Made by a program: the position numbers and the translations under genes. From Actinomycetes bacterium (GTDB taxonomy: Bacteria > Actinomycetota > Actinomycetes > Propionibacteriales > Nocardioidaceae), in assembly GCA_023460975.1 (NCBI GenBank), contig JAEWOG010000042.1, forward strand, positions 1-59,783: DNA of 59,783 nt. Reading direction: 5' to 3'. Shown here piece after piece: positions 43,956 through 52,116 of this stretch (its first letter is position 1; each line of letters begins with the position of its first letter). The notes under the pieces were generated by a model. It made no database searches. It was not told the origin of the DNA and saw only the letters and a list, made by a program, of their open reading frames with translations.

Positions 43956-44213
43956 TCAGACAGCCTGCTTCTTGACCTTGCGGCGCTCACGCTCGGAGAG
44001 GCCGCCCCAGATGCCGAAGCGTTCGTCATTCATCAGTGCATATTCGAGGCATTCGTTGCGCACATCGCACGTCAGGCACACCTTCTTGGCCTCGCGCGTC
44101 GAGCCGCCCTTCTCAGGGAAGAACGCCTCCGGGTCGGTCTGAGCGCACAGTGCGCGCTCCTGCCACCCCGATTCCTCGGCGTCCGGCTCCAGGAGGAACA
44201 GTTCTGCCCTCAT
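43956..44213 (-). CDS. whiB2: WhiB-family Fe-S transcriptional regulator (WhiB2/WhmD-like)
   Basis: An 85-residue protein with the four cluster-binding cysteines C23, C46, C49 and C55 and the GIWGG turn (67-71), followed by a basic tail ERERRKVKK that contacts DNA. The 4Fe-4S cluster senses redox or NO, and WhiB proteins act as partners of sigma factors. Length and position before fbiA fit WhiB2 (Rv3260c, WhmD), required for septation in mycobacteria. AAAGGG precedes ATG 44213. A good vegetative promoter lies at 44310-44339. Confidence 0.92.
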   Translation of the reverse strand: MRAELFLLEPDAEESGWQERALCAQTDPEAFFPEKGGSTREAKKVCLTCDVRNECLEYALMNDERFGIWGGLSERERRKVKKQAV

Positions 44214-44309
44214 TGCTTCACGCCCTTTCGACCCTCGTTGTCGTGTCTCCCCGTCCTCGTCCCCCGTGGGCGGTCCCGAGCCGTCGCTGGGTTGAAGAAC
44301 ACTGTGGGA

Positions 44310-44339
44310 ATTACATGCCTGTCACTCCCTCGAAGTCAA
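44310..44339 (-). promoter_or_regulatory. Vegetative promoter of whiB2
   Basis: Minus-strand -35 TTGACT (44339-44334) and -10 TGTAAT (44315-44310), spacer 18, give a start near 44303 and a leader of about 90 bases. This is the best -35/-10 pair in the window. The 260-base gap to fbiA holds nothing else I can name; fbiA may be leaderless (CAATCT six bases before its ATG). Confidence 0.6.
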
Positions 44340-44473
44340 GCCCGGTTCTGCTATGTGTTCGAACTCCGACCGCCTGCGCGCCCAGACATCGCCGATTCGG
44401 GTCATGCCGGGTGCCACGACCGGGCCATGCCCCCGACCTCGAGCGTGTCGCGCCACTGGGGCAATCTTGTGAC

Positions 44474-45472
44474 ATGCAGAAGATCACCGTGCTCTCCGGC
44501 GGCGTCGGCGGCGCCCGATTCCTCCAGGGCCTCCTCGCCGGCCTGGCCTCCGGTACGGTTCCCGGCGTCTCACCCGAGGCAACTGTCACCGTCATCGCCA
44601 ACACGGCCGACGACGTGTGGATGCACGGGCTCAAGATCTGCCCCGACCTCGACACGGTGATGTACACCCTGGGCGACGGCATCGACACCGACCGGGGCTG
44701 GGGTCGGCGCGCCGAGACGTGGAGCGTCAAGGAGGAGCTGGCGGCGTACGGCGTGGAGCCGACGTGGTTCGGCCTCGGCGACCGCGACGTCGCCACCCAC
44801 TTGGTCCGCACCCAGATGCTCGAGGCCGGCTACCCGCTCTCCGAGGTCACCCGAGCGCTGTGCCAGCGCTGGCAGCCCGGCGTGCAGCTGCTCCCGATGA
44901 CCGACGACCGGGTCGAGACCCACGTCGCCGTCGCCGATGAGGACGAGCCGAGCGGGCGCCGTGTGATGCACTTCCAGGAGTACTGGGTCCGCCTGCGTGC
45001 GCAGGTCCCCGCCGAGGCGGTGGTGGTGGTCGGCCTGGACGCGGCGACCCCTGCCCCCGGCGTGCTCGAGGCGATCAGCGAGGCGGATCTCATCATCGTG
45101 CCGCCCTCGAACCCGGTCGTCTCCGTGGGAACGATCCTCGGGGTGCCCGGGGTGCGCGCGGCGCTGCGGGCCACGTCCGCCCCCGTCGTGGGCCTGTCGC
45201 CCATCGTCGGCGACACCCATGTCCACGGCATGGCGCAGCAGATGCTCACCGCCATCGGCGTGGACGTCACGGCTGCGGGCGTCGCGGTGCACTACGGCGC
45301 GCGCTCCACGGGCGGCATTCTGGACGGCTGGCTGGTCGACTCGCGCGACGCGCACCACGTCGAGGCCATCACCGCCGTCGGCATCGCCTGCCGGGCAGTG
45401 CCGCTGATGATGACCGATCCGTCCGCCACCGCCGCGATGGCCGCCGAGGCCATCAGCCTGGTGCGCGCGTGA
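44474..45472 (+). CDS. fbiA: 2-phospho-L-lactate (or PEP) transferase FbiA/CofD
   Basis: A 332-residue enzyme that joins the activated phospholactate/phosphoenolpyruvate moiety (from FbiD) to the deazaflavin FO, making (dehydro)F420-0. The N-terminal SGGVGGARFL and VIANTADDVWMHGL are CofD hallmarks; SEADLIIVPPSNPVVSVG contacts the donor. Length is normal. Start ATG 44474; the upstream in-frame reading is not coding. It overlaps fbiB by GTGA. FbiC and FbiD are outside the window. Confidence 0.95.
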   Translation: MQKITVLSGGVGGARFLQGLLAGLASGTVPGVSPEATVTVIANTADDVWMHGLKICPDLDTVMYTLGDGIDTDRGWGRRAETWSVKEELAAYGVEPTWFGLGDRDVATHLVRTQMLEAGYPLSEVTRALCQRWQPGVQLLPMTDDRVETHVAVADEDEPSGRRVMHFQEYWVRLRAQVPAEAVVVVGLDAATPAPGVLEAISEADLIIVPPSNPVVSVGTILGVPGVRAALRATSAPVVGLSPIVGDTHVHGMAQQMLTAIGVDVTAAGVAVHYGARSTGGILDGWLVDSRDAHHVEAITAVGIACRAVPLMMTDPSATAAMAAEAISLVRA

Positions 45473-46461
45473 TCGCCCGGCTCGAGGTCCTCTCCCCCGA
45501 GGGGTTGGGCGAGGTCGAGGCGGGAGCCGACCTCGCGGCCCTGATCGTCGACCTGCTCGGCGACGGACCCGCGGCGCTGCGCGACGGTGACGTCGTGGTC
45601 GTCACCAGCAAGATCGTCAGCAAGGCCGAGGGTCGGGTTCGCACGGGCGATCGCGAGGAGGCCATCGCGTCCGAGACCGCGCGCGTCGTCGCGCGGCGCG
45701 GCGCCACCCAGATCGTGCGCAACCGCCTCGGCCTCACCATGGCCGCGGCCGGCGTGGACGCGTCCAACGTCGAGGCCGGACGCATCGTGCTGCTCCCCCA
45801 GGACCCCGATGCCTCCGCCCGCGCCCTGCGCGCCGGACTGCGAACGCGCACCGGGCGCAACGTGGCGGTCGTGGTGACCGACACCTCCGGACGAGCATGG
45901 CGACACGGCCAGACCGACATCGCCATCGGCGCCGCCGGACTGCGCGTCGCGGAGGACTTCGGCGGCCGGGTGGACCCGTACGGCAACCCGCTCGCCGTGA
46001 CCCTCACCGTCGTCGCGGACGAGATCGCCTCCGCGGCGGAGCTCGCCCAGGGCAAGCTGACCGGGCGCCCCGTCGCTCTCGTGCGGGGACGGGCCGACCT
46101 GGTCCTGCCCGCGACCGAGGACGGGGCAGGAGCCGTGAGCCTGGTCCGCGAGGAGGGCGCGGACCTGTTCGGGTACGGCGCCCGCGAGGCGGTCGTACGC
46201 GCGCTGGCCGGCCACGAGGCGGACCGCGCACCCTTCGGCGCGCCCGTGGAGCCCCATGAGCTCCTCGACGCGCTGGCCCGTCTCGTCCCGGGGACCCCGG
46301 AGCTCACCGAGTCGGGCGGGCGCCGGCACCTGCGGGTTCCACCCGGCGTGTCCAGGGTCGCGCTCGAAGCGGTGCTCTTCGCCCACGGCTGGGAGGCCGT
46401 GGAGGTCTCCGACGCCGGCGAGGACGGCATGCTGGCTGGCGTCCAGCCACGCTGTCCGTAG
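45469..46461 (+). CDS. fbiB: Coenzyme F420-0:L-glutamate ligase FbiB, short form
   Basis: A 330-residue protein. Residues 1 to about 245 match the CofE ligase domain (VVVTSKIVSKAEGR, VVVTDTSGRAWRHGQTDIAI, GNPLAVTLTVVADEIASAAE), which adds glutamate tails to F420-0. Mycobacterial FbiB is about 448 residues and carries a C-terminal nitroreductase-like FMN domain that reduces dehydro-F420-0; here only about 85 residues follow the ligase domain, with no nitroreductase motif. Either that step is done by another protein or the substrate is different. GTG start overlaps the fbiA stop. Confidence 0.9.
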   Translation: MIARLEVLSPEGLGEVEAGADLAALIVDLLGDGPAALRDGDVVVVTSKIVSKAEGRVRTGDREEAIASETARVVARRGATQIVRNRLGLTMAAAGVDASNVEAGRIVLLPQDPDASARALRAGLRTRTGRNVAVVVTDTSGRAWRHGQTDIAIGAAGLRVAEDFGGRVDPYGNPLAVTLTVVADEIASAAELAQGKLTGRPVALVRGRADLVLPATEDGAGAVSLVREEGADLFGYGAREAVVRALAGHEADRAPFGAPVEPHELLDALARLVPGTPELTESGGRRHLRVPPGVSRVALEAVLFAHGWEAVEVSDAGEDGMLAGVQPRCP

Positions 46462-46513
46462 ACTCTGCCGACGACAGCGACCACAGCACCATCGATCTCG
46501 AGAGACATCTTCC

Positions 46514-47251
46514 GTGGCCAAGCAGGCAAAGACCGACCGCCAGGCGGTCATCGACTCCATCCGCAAGCAGCAGAAGAGCGCCGACCGTCGACGTGGCATG
46601 GCCATCGTCGCCGTGTGCGGTGTGATCGGGCTCGGCATCGTGGCCGCCGCTGCGTGGAAGCCGGTCAGCGACCGGATCGAGATCAGCAAGTACCAGTCGA
46701 CCCCGCTGTCCGAGATCGGCGCGTCCGCGAAGGCGTGCGGCGAGATCACGCTGAAGGACGCGACCGGCGAGCAGGACCACGTGCCCGAGGGAACCCCGAT
46801 GACGTACGAGGACTCCCCGCCGGCGTTCGGCCAGCACTGGGACCTGTGGGACACCATGGACCGCAAGTTCTACTCCGAGAAGGACCGTCCCGAGCTCGGC
46901 GAGCTCGTCCACAACCTCGAGCACGGATACACGATGCTCTGGTACGACGAGACTGCCGCCAAGGACAGCGAGACGATGGACACCCTGCGGGGCATCGCTG
47001 CGAAGTTCCCCAGCGACACCAACATGCGCGACAAGTTCAAGGTCGTGCCGTGGCTGGAGAAGGACGGCAAGGCCTTCCCCAAGGGCATGCACATCGCCAT
47101 GACCCACTGGTCGGTGGGCGGTCGCGGCCAGGACGCCGAGGAGAAGAAGCAGGGCGTGTTCCAGTACTGCTCCGAGCCCAGCGGTGAGGCCCTCGAGGAC
47201 TTCATGACGAAGTACCCCTACATGGACTCCCCGGAGCCCGACGCGATCTGA
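46514..47251 (+). CDS. DUF3105 membrane-anchored protein
   Basis: A 245-residue protein with a basic N-terminus, one transmembrane segment (MAIVAVCGVIGLGIVAAAAW, about residues 33-52) and a C-terminal DUF3105 domain (PAFGQHWDLWD, LVHNLEHGYTMLWY, VVPWLEKDGKAFP, MTHWSVGG). The His/Glu-rich cluster NLEHGY suggests a metal site. Function unknown. I chose GTG 46514 because it starts directly before the basic anchor; a ribosome-binding site is weak. It is probably co-transcribed with, or follows, fbiB by 52 bases. Confidence 0.82.
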   Translation: MAKQAKTDRQAVIDSIRKQQKSADRRRGMAIVAVCGVIGLGIVAAAAWKPVSDRIEISKYQSTPLSEIGASAKACGEITLKDATGEQDHVPEGTPMTYEDSPPAFGQHWDLWDTMDRKFYSEKDRPELGELVHNLEHGYTMLWYDETAAKDSETMDTLRGIAAKFPSDTNMRDKFKVVPWLEKDGKAFPKGMHIAMTHWSVGGRGQDAEEKKQGVFQYCSEPSGEALEDFMTKYPYMDSPEPDAI

Positions 47252-47275
47252 CCGGGGCCTGCGGGACCCGCGTAC

Positions 47276-48367
47276 TCAGACCAACCGGCCGTGGCCGCTC
47301 TCAGCGAGGGCGGCCACGGCCGATTTCACGTCCTGGGCGTGAGCACGGGTCGTGACCAGCAGCGCATCGGGCGTCTCCACGACCACGACGTCGTCCAGCC
47401 CCACCACCGCGATGACCCTCTCGCCCGCGGGCACGACGAGGCCGTCGCTGTCCACGCCGAGCACCAGTGAGGCGTCGCCGAGCACCGTGAGGTCGCGGTC
47501 GCCGTCCCCCTCCCCCTGAGCCATCCGCAGGATGGAGCGCAGGCTGGCGAAGTCACCGACGTCGTCCCACCCGAACTCACCGGGCACCACCGCGACCCGC
47601 CCTGCGGCCGCTGCGGGCTCGGCGACCGCGTGGTCCAGCGCGATCTTGGGCAACGCACCCCACTGCCCGGTCAGGGTCGCCGGGTCCGCCGCGATCGCTC
47701 GCAGCCGGGCCGCGAAGTCCGGGTCGGTCTCGGCGAGCAGGTCGAGCAGGACGGTGGGACGTACGACGAACATGCCGGCGTTCCAGCGGTAGCCCGCGGT
47801 GACATAGGTGGCGGCGACCTCCGCCGAAGGCTTCTCCACGAACTCACGCACGGCGAGGCCACCGCCCGCTCCCAGCGGCTCACCGGGGGCGATGTAGCCG
47901 AACCCGGTGGCGGGGTGCGTCGGGGTGATGCCGATCGTGGTGAGCCAGCCGTGCTGAGCCACCTCCACGGCACGCGTCACGACCTCGCGGAACTCCTCGT
48001 CGTCGCCGATGACGTGATCGGCGGCGAACGAGCCCATCACGGCCTCCGGGTCGCGGCGCTCGATCATCGCCGCCGCCAGACCGATGGCAGCCATCGAGTC
48101 CCGGGCGGACGGCTCGGCCACCACGGCGTCGTCAGCCAGCCAGGGCAACTGGGCGCGCACCGCCTCCTCGTGGGCGCGTCCCGTCACGACCAGGAACCGT
48201 TCCCTGGCCAGCGGAGCCAATCGGTCCACCGTGGCCTGGATCAGCGTGCGCCCCTGCCCTGTCAGGTCGTGCAGGAACTTCGGCGACCCCGACCGCGACA
48301 GCGGCCACAACCGCGTACCGGCGCCTCCGGCGGGGACGACGGCCCAGAAGTGTGGAAGCGAGCTCAT
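47276..48367 (-). CDS. manC: Mannose-1-phosphate guanylyltransferase ManC
   Basis: A 363-residue nucleotidyltransferase that makes GDP-mannose from mannose-1-phosphate and GTP. The signature GGAGTRLWP (14-22) then SPKFL, and VEKPSAEVAA later, mark the family; no C-terminal isomerase domain is present, so it is the monofunctional type. ATG 48367 has TAGCCT seven bases upstream (leaderless); a long in-frame extension toward 49129 is only the shadow of the TIGR03089 gene. A 13-bp hairpin lies in the last codons (47286-47322). Confidence 0.93.
   Translation of the reverse strand: MSSLPHFWAVVPAGGAGTRLWPLSRSGSPKFLHDLTGQGRTLIQATVDRLAPLARERFLVVTGRAHEEAVRAQLPWLADDAVVAEPSARDSMAAIGLAAAMIERRDPEAVMGSFAADHVIGDDEEFREVVTRAVEVAQHGWLTTIGITPTHPATGFGYIAPGEPLGAGGGLAVREFVEKPSAEVAATYVTAGYRWNAGMFVVRPTVLLDLLAETDPDFAARLRAIAADPATLTGQWGALPKIALDHAVAEPAAAAGRVAVVPGEFGWDDVGDFASLRSILRMAQGEGDGDRDLTVLGDASLVLGVDSDGLVVPAGERVIAVVGLDDVVVVETPDALLVTTRAHAQDVKSAVAALAESGHGRLV
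47286..47322. terminator. Stem-loop within the manC 3' end, likely bidirectional terminator
   Basis: CGGCCGTGGCCGC (47286-47298) pairs perfectly over 13 bp with 47310-47322, loop of 11. It lies inside the last 15 codons of manC and 35 bases beyond the DUF3105 stop, between convergent genes. The 24-base intergenic gap has no other terminator. Confidence 0.6.
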
Positions 48368-48374
48368 GCACCGG

Positions 48375-48380
48375 AGGCTA
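48375..48380 (-). promoter_or_regulatory. -10 element, leaderless start of manC
   Basis: Minus-strand TAGCCT lies seven bases before ATG 48367. Confidence 0.55.
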
Positions 48381-48412
48381 GGCCACCGGCCGGCCCCTCG
48401 CCGCGCCCGCCC

Positions 48413-48418
48413 TACGCT
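48413..48418 (+). promoter_or_regulatory. -10 element of the TIGR03089 gene
   Basis: TACGCT ends six bases before GTG 48425. The spacer GGAGGC could also serve as a Shine-Dalgarno if a start of transcription further upstream is used. It pairs back-to-back with the manC site 33 bases away. Confidence 0.5.
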
Positions 48419-48424
48419 GGAGGC

Positions 48425-49138
48425 GTGTCGACCTTCGCAGAGGTCCTGGCGGCGCAGTTGCGCCACGAGCCGGGACGCCCCTTCATCACCTTCTACGACC
48501 AGGACTCGGGCGAGCGCATCGAACTGTCGATGACGACGTACGCGAACTGGGTCGCCAAGGCGGCGGGACTGCTCGCCGAGGAGGGCGACCTGGAGCGAGG
48601 TCAGACGCTGCGCCTGGACCTGCCGCCCCACTGGATGGTGCCCGTGTTCGCGGGAGCCGCCTGGAGCATCGGGGCGGCCGTGAGCTTCGAGGGCGACGGC
48701 GACGTCGTGGTGTGCGGGCCCGACACCCTCACCCAGTGGGCCGAGTCGGGCCACGACCAGGTGTTCGCGTGCGCACTGGCCCCGCTGGGCGGCCGGTTCG
48801 CCGACGGGGTCCCCCACGGCGTGCACGACGTCGGCATCGAGATCTGGAGCCAGCCGGACGCCTTCACCGCCTGGGACGCCCCCGGCGGCGACGACGTGGC
48901 CGTGGTGGGCCCGGAGGGCAGCCTCTCGCAGAACGCAATGATGCGGGCGGCCACCGTCGGGACTCTTCTGACCGACGGTGGCCGCCTGCTCTCGGTGGCC
49001 GGACCGGCTTCCCCACCGGAGGTGGCCACCTTCACCGAGCCCCTCGTACGAGGCGGCTCGCTGGTTCTCATCCGCAACCCTCACCCGGATCTCCTGGACG
49101 GCGTCGCCGACGCCGAACGGGTCACCCACCGGGTGTGA
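48425..49138 (+). CDS. TIGR03089 family protein (truncated AMP-ligase-like)
   Basis: A 237-residue protein of the actinobacterial TIGR03089 family, which resembles the N-terminal half of acyl/AMP-forming ligases (PFITFYDQDSGERIELSMTT, NWVAKAAGLLAEEGDLERGQ, DDVAVVGPEGSLSQNAM) but lacks the C-terminal catalytic domain and the full AMP-binding motifs. Function unknown. It converges on the amidase gene with a 9-base gap. Confidence 0.85.
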   Translation: MSTFAEVLAAQLRHEPGRPFITFYDQDSGERIELSMTTYANWVAKAAGLLAEEGDLERGQTLRLDLPPHWMVPVFAGAAWSIGAAVSFEGDGDVVVCGPDTLTQWAESGHDQVFACALAPLGGRFADGVPHGVHDVGIEIWSQPDAFTAWDAPGGDDVAVVGPEGSLSQNAMMRAATVGTLLTDGGRLLSVAGPASPPEVATFTEPLVRGGSLVLIRNPHPDLLDGVADAERVTHRV

Positions 49139-49147
49139 GGCTGCGGG

Positions 49148-51877
49148 TCACCCCATCAGGTCGTACTCCTTGAGGTAGCCGAGGGGACGCCGCGGGGAGG
49201 TTGCTCCGCTGGTGCCGTTGAAGAGGTAGAGCAGGCCCGTGTTGCGCGCCCGCGCCACGTAGTCGTGCGTACCGCCCAGGCGCAGGTCCTGGATCCCCAG
49301 GACCACGTCGTACTTGGCCGTCGACGGCGGGAGGCCACCCGTCACTGCCATGCGGCCCGCGATCGGGGCCCCCGCGTTGAAGCCAGCAGCGCCCGTACCG
49401 GTCCACACCGTCGCCACGCCGTCGGGGGTGACGCCCACGAGGTCCGGGTTGCCATCGCCGGTGACGTCACCCACGGCCTTGAGGTCGCCCACGTCCGCGA
49501 ATCCCGACGCGATCACTCCCCCGTCGCTGAGGGTGCCCGAGCCGTTGCCGAGCAGCGCCCGCAGGTTGCCGGCAGCGTCACGGGTGATCACGTCCCCGGC
49601 CCCGTCGCGGTTGATGTCGCCGGCGTTGAGGATCTGGGTGGCGCCGCTGAACGAGACGCCCGTGTCGATCGGGGCACCCAGCTCGCGCGTGCCCCGGTTG
49701 ATGAGGACCATCAGCTTGTCGCCGCGCACACCCACGAGGTCACCGGCGCCGTCTCCCGCGATGTTGCCCGCGCCCGAGAGGGCGCTGATCGACTTCACGT
49801 TGGCCGTCGGCCCGATCGCGGCGCCGAAGCGGCCGGGCGCGATCTGCGGCAGGATGAACAGGTCGCCGTTCGCAGCCTTCGCCACCAGGTCCGAGCGGCC
49901 GTCGCCGGTGTGGTCACCGCCGCCGGCCAGGGCCACGTACTGCCCCCAGTCGCCCGGAACCGCCTGCTTGGAGCCGAAGCCACCCGACCCGTTGCCCGGG
50001 TGGAGGACGAGGCCGCCCTTGCCCGTGCGCGCCAGGAGGTCCATGGTGCCGTCGCCGTCGAAGTCACCGGGGCCGACCAGCGCGGAGTAGCCACCGAACC
50101 CCTTGGGGCCGACCGTCCGCTTGAAGCCGCCCTTCTTCGCCCCCAGGAACACCACCAGACGGCTGCCGTACCGGGTCGCGAGGTCGTTGCGTCCGTCGCC
50201 GTTCACGTCGCCGATTGCGGTGAGGAGCTTGTGCTTGGCCGTCGACTTCACCACGCGGCTGGCCTTGCCGTACGTCCCCGCAGCGTTGCCGGGACGAATC
50301 TGCAGGTAGCCCTTCGAGTCAGTGGCGAGCAGGTCCACCACGCCGTCGCCGGTGACGTCCGGGGTGGCCACGATGTTGCTCCGCTTGGACCAGCCGCGCT
50401 TGTGGGCGATCTTCTTGGAGCTGAAGGCGGTCAGGCCCTCGGTCGGAACCACGAGGCCACGGCCGTCGGAGGCGCGGCGCACCACCAGGTCCGGGTACGC
50501 GGAGCCGGCAAGATTGCTCTGCAGGTTGGCCGACGACACGGTGACGGGTTGCGGAGGCGCAGTGCCTGCGCCTTCGGAGGCGTACGTACGAATCGCCGGG
50601 AGCTGGGCGTAGAGGTGCTTGCCCGGGCACGCGGTCGAACCGGCGTCACGGTGACCGTTGATCGCCTGGAAGGTGCTGCGGCCGACGCGCTGGCTGGTCG
50701 ACGCGGGGTCGACGCCGTGGAGCGAGAGCTTCCACGCGAACAGCTGGCCGTACGCCCGCAGCATCACGTCCGTGGGCTGGGCGGTCTCGAAGTTGCCGAT
50801 GGCCGACATCGCGAACGAGTACTGGTTGTAGTTGAGCGTGTGGGCGCCGATGACGGGCTTGTCGATGCCGCCGTAACGGCCCTCCCAGATGCGCCCGAAC
50901 CGGTCGACGAGGAAGTTGTAGCCGATGTCGCTCCAGCCACGGGACTTCACGTGGTAGGCGTAGATGCTGCGGATGATCCCCGGGACCTGGTCCTCGGTGT
51001 ACTCGTTGGCGTTCACGGTGTGGTGGACGAAGCCGGCGCTGATGGTGCCGTAGCTGAGCGACTTCTTGTTGCGGATCGACTCGTCGGCTCCCCACTGGGC
51101 GCGCGAGAAGATCGTCGGCTGGGCGGCCGTACGGCGCTGCGCGGCCTGGAGCACCGCATCGCCCTCGCGATCACTCTGGGCAGCGCCCGAGGTGACGGCG
51201 TCCCCCGCCAGCGCCGGAGTCTGCTGCTCTTCCGAGGCCGACTCCCCCGGTGCGACGACCGACAGGGACAGGTCACGGGGCAGGGTGGCGCCCTCGGTGT
51301 CCACGGAGACCTGAACGTCGTCGACCTCGCCCACGAAGAGCGGCTCGGTGCCCGGGCGGGCCGTCGAGGCGTCCGCGCTGCCGGCGTCCGGTGCGTGCTC
51401 GTCGTGGTACTCCAGCTCGCTCCAGCCGCTCCACTTCGCGCCGGTGCGGGTGCGCACCTTGAGGGTGATCTCGTCCTCGGCCAGGTTCTGCCCCTGACCC
51501 CACGTGATGCCGACCGCTCCGAAGCCACTGACCGGCTCAGCGCCGCTCGTGACGTGCGTGGCCGGGGCAGCGGGCTGACCGGCTGCCGCGCCGGCGGCAC
51601 CGCGACCGTTGACCGTGAGGTCCTGCTTGCCCGCGGGCTTGGTCGGCGCCGCCGTCAACGGGATCTCCGTGACCTCAGGCTCCACGGCGGTCTCGGGAAC
51701 CGTCGCGGACACCAGCGAGGCGCCAGAGCCGCTCGCTGAGCCGCGGGGGGCCTCACGTACGACGTCGAGGGTGAACACGCCACTGGCCGGGGCGAGAAGC
51801 GCGGCCACGACGGCGAGCGCCAGCAACTGCTGGCACAGCGTGATGAAACGCGCTTGGGAAGGCTTGAGGTGATGCAT
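49148..51877 (-). CDS. Secreted N-acetylmuramoyl-L-alanine amidase/PGRP with FG-GAP repeats
   Basis: A 909-residue exported protein. A signal-anchor-like N-terminus (FITLCQQLLALAVVAALLA) is followed by a long linker. The amidase_2/PGRP domain is about residues 255-425: FSRAQWGADES, FVHHTVNANEY (zinc His), IGYNFLVDRFGRIWEGRYGG, GHRDAGSTACPG (zinc His and Cys). From about 450 come seven FG-GAP/VCBS-type repeats with the DxDxDGxxD calcium motif (DVTGDGVVDLLA, DVNGDGRNDLAT, DFDGDGTMDLLA and others), a beta-propeller likely to bind cell-wall polymer. It cleaves the amide joining peptide and glycan in peptidoglycan. AAGGA precedes ATG 51877. Confidence 0.88.
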   Translation of the reverse strand: MHHLKPSQARFITLCQQLLALAVVAALLAPASGVFTLDVVREAPRGSASGSGASLVSATVPETAVEPEVTEIPLTAAPTKPAGKQDLTVNGRGAAGAAAGQPAAPATHVTSGAEPVSGFGAVGITWGQGQNLAEDEITLKVRTRTGAKWSGWSELEYHDEHAPDAGSADASTARPGTEPLFVGEVDDVQVSVDTEGATLPRDLSLSVVAPGESASEEQQTPALAGDAVTSGAAQSDREGDAVLQAAQRRTAAQPTIFSRAQWGADESIRNKKSLSYGTISAGFVHHTVNANEYTEDQVPGIIRSIYAYHVKSRGWSDIGYNFLVDRFGRIWEGRYGGIDKPVIGAHTLNYNQYSFAMSAIGNFETAQPTDVMLRAYGQLFAWKLSLHGVDPASTSQRVGRSTFQAINGHRDAGSTACPGKHLYAQLPAIRTYASEGAGTAPPQPVTVSSANLQSNLAGSAYPDLVVRRASDGRGLVVPTEGLTAFSSKKIAHKRGWSKRSNIVATPDVTGDGVVDLLATDSKGYLQIRPGNAAGTYGKASRVVKSTAKHKLLTAIGDVNGDGRNDLATRYGSRLVVFLGAKKGGFKRTVGPKGFGGYSALVGPGDFDGDGTMDLLARTGKGGLVLHPGNGSGGFGSKQAVPGDWGQYVALAGGGDHTGDGRSDLVAKAANGDLFILPQIAPGRFGAAIGPTANVKSISALSGAGNIAGDGAGDLVGVRGDKLMVLINRGTRELGAPIDTGVSFSGATQILNAGDINRDGAGDVITRDAAGNLRALLGNGSGTLSDGGVIASGFADVGDLKAVGDVTGDGNPDLVGVTPDGVATVWTGTGAAGFNAGAPIAGRMAVTGGLPPSTAKYDVVLGIQDLRLGGTHDYVARARNTGLLYLFNGTSGATSPRRPLGYLKEYDLMG

Positions 51878-51906
51878 GAAGAGTCCTTGCTTCTGTGTGG
51901 GGGAAG

Positions 51907-51948
51907 GTCACACGAGAAGCAAGTTTCACACCAGTCACACTGGTGACC
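51907..51948. promoter_or_regulatory. GTCACA repeats and a dyad upstream of the amidase gene
   Basis: GTCACAC occurs at 51907-51913 and 51934-51940, with TCACAC at 51926-51931 and GGTGACC at 51942-51948. A 7-3-7 dyad CACCAGT-CAC-ACTGGTG spans 51929-51945. GTCACA-type direct repeats are reported MtrA sites in mycobacteria, and MtrA controls wall hydrolases there. Confidence 0.4.
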
Positions 51949-52116
51949 GCAAGGGTTTCTGAGTAACTACAACGATGTAATTTCTACTTGCCACGCCGAC
52001 GAGGTGCGGATTTCTCCACCAATTCTGGCCGTTCGGCGCCCAAATCGGGCGTACAGACCCGTCCCGGCGTGTCGGGCCTGCCTCCGATCGGCAAACCCCA
52101 CCAGCCTCAGGTTTCA

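Noticed and set aside
46300..46513. Frameshift explaining the short FbiB
   Set aside because: Only 52 bases lie between the fbiB stop and the DUF3105 start, and no nitroreductase-like residues appear in the other frames.
47276..49129. 617-codon extended reading of manC
   Set aside because: The extension lies antisense to the TIGR03089 gene and contains no family motif; a leaderless promoter and the GGAGTRLWP position fix the start at 48367.
51878..52116. ydaO (c-di-AMP) riboswitch before the amidase gene
   Set aside because: These riboswitches are common upstream of actinobacterial wall hydrolases, so I looked for the conserved blocks on the minus strand and saw none.
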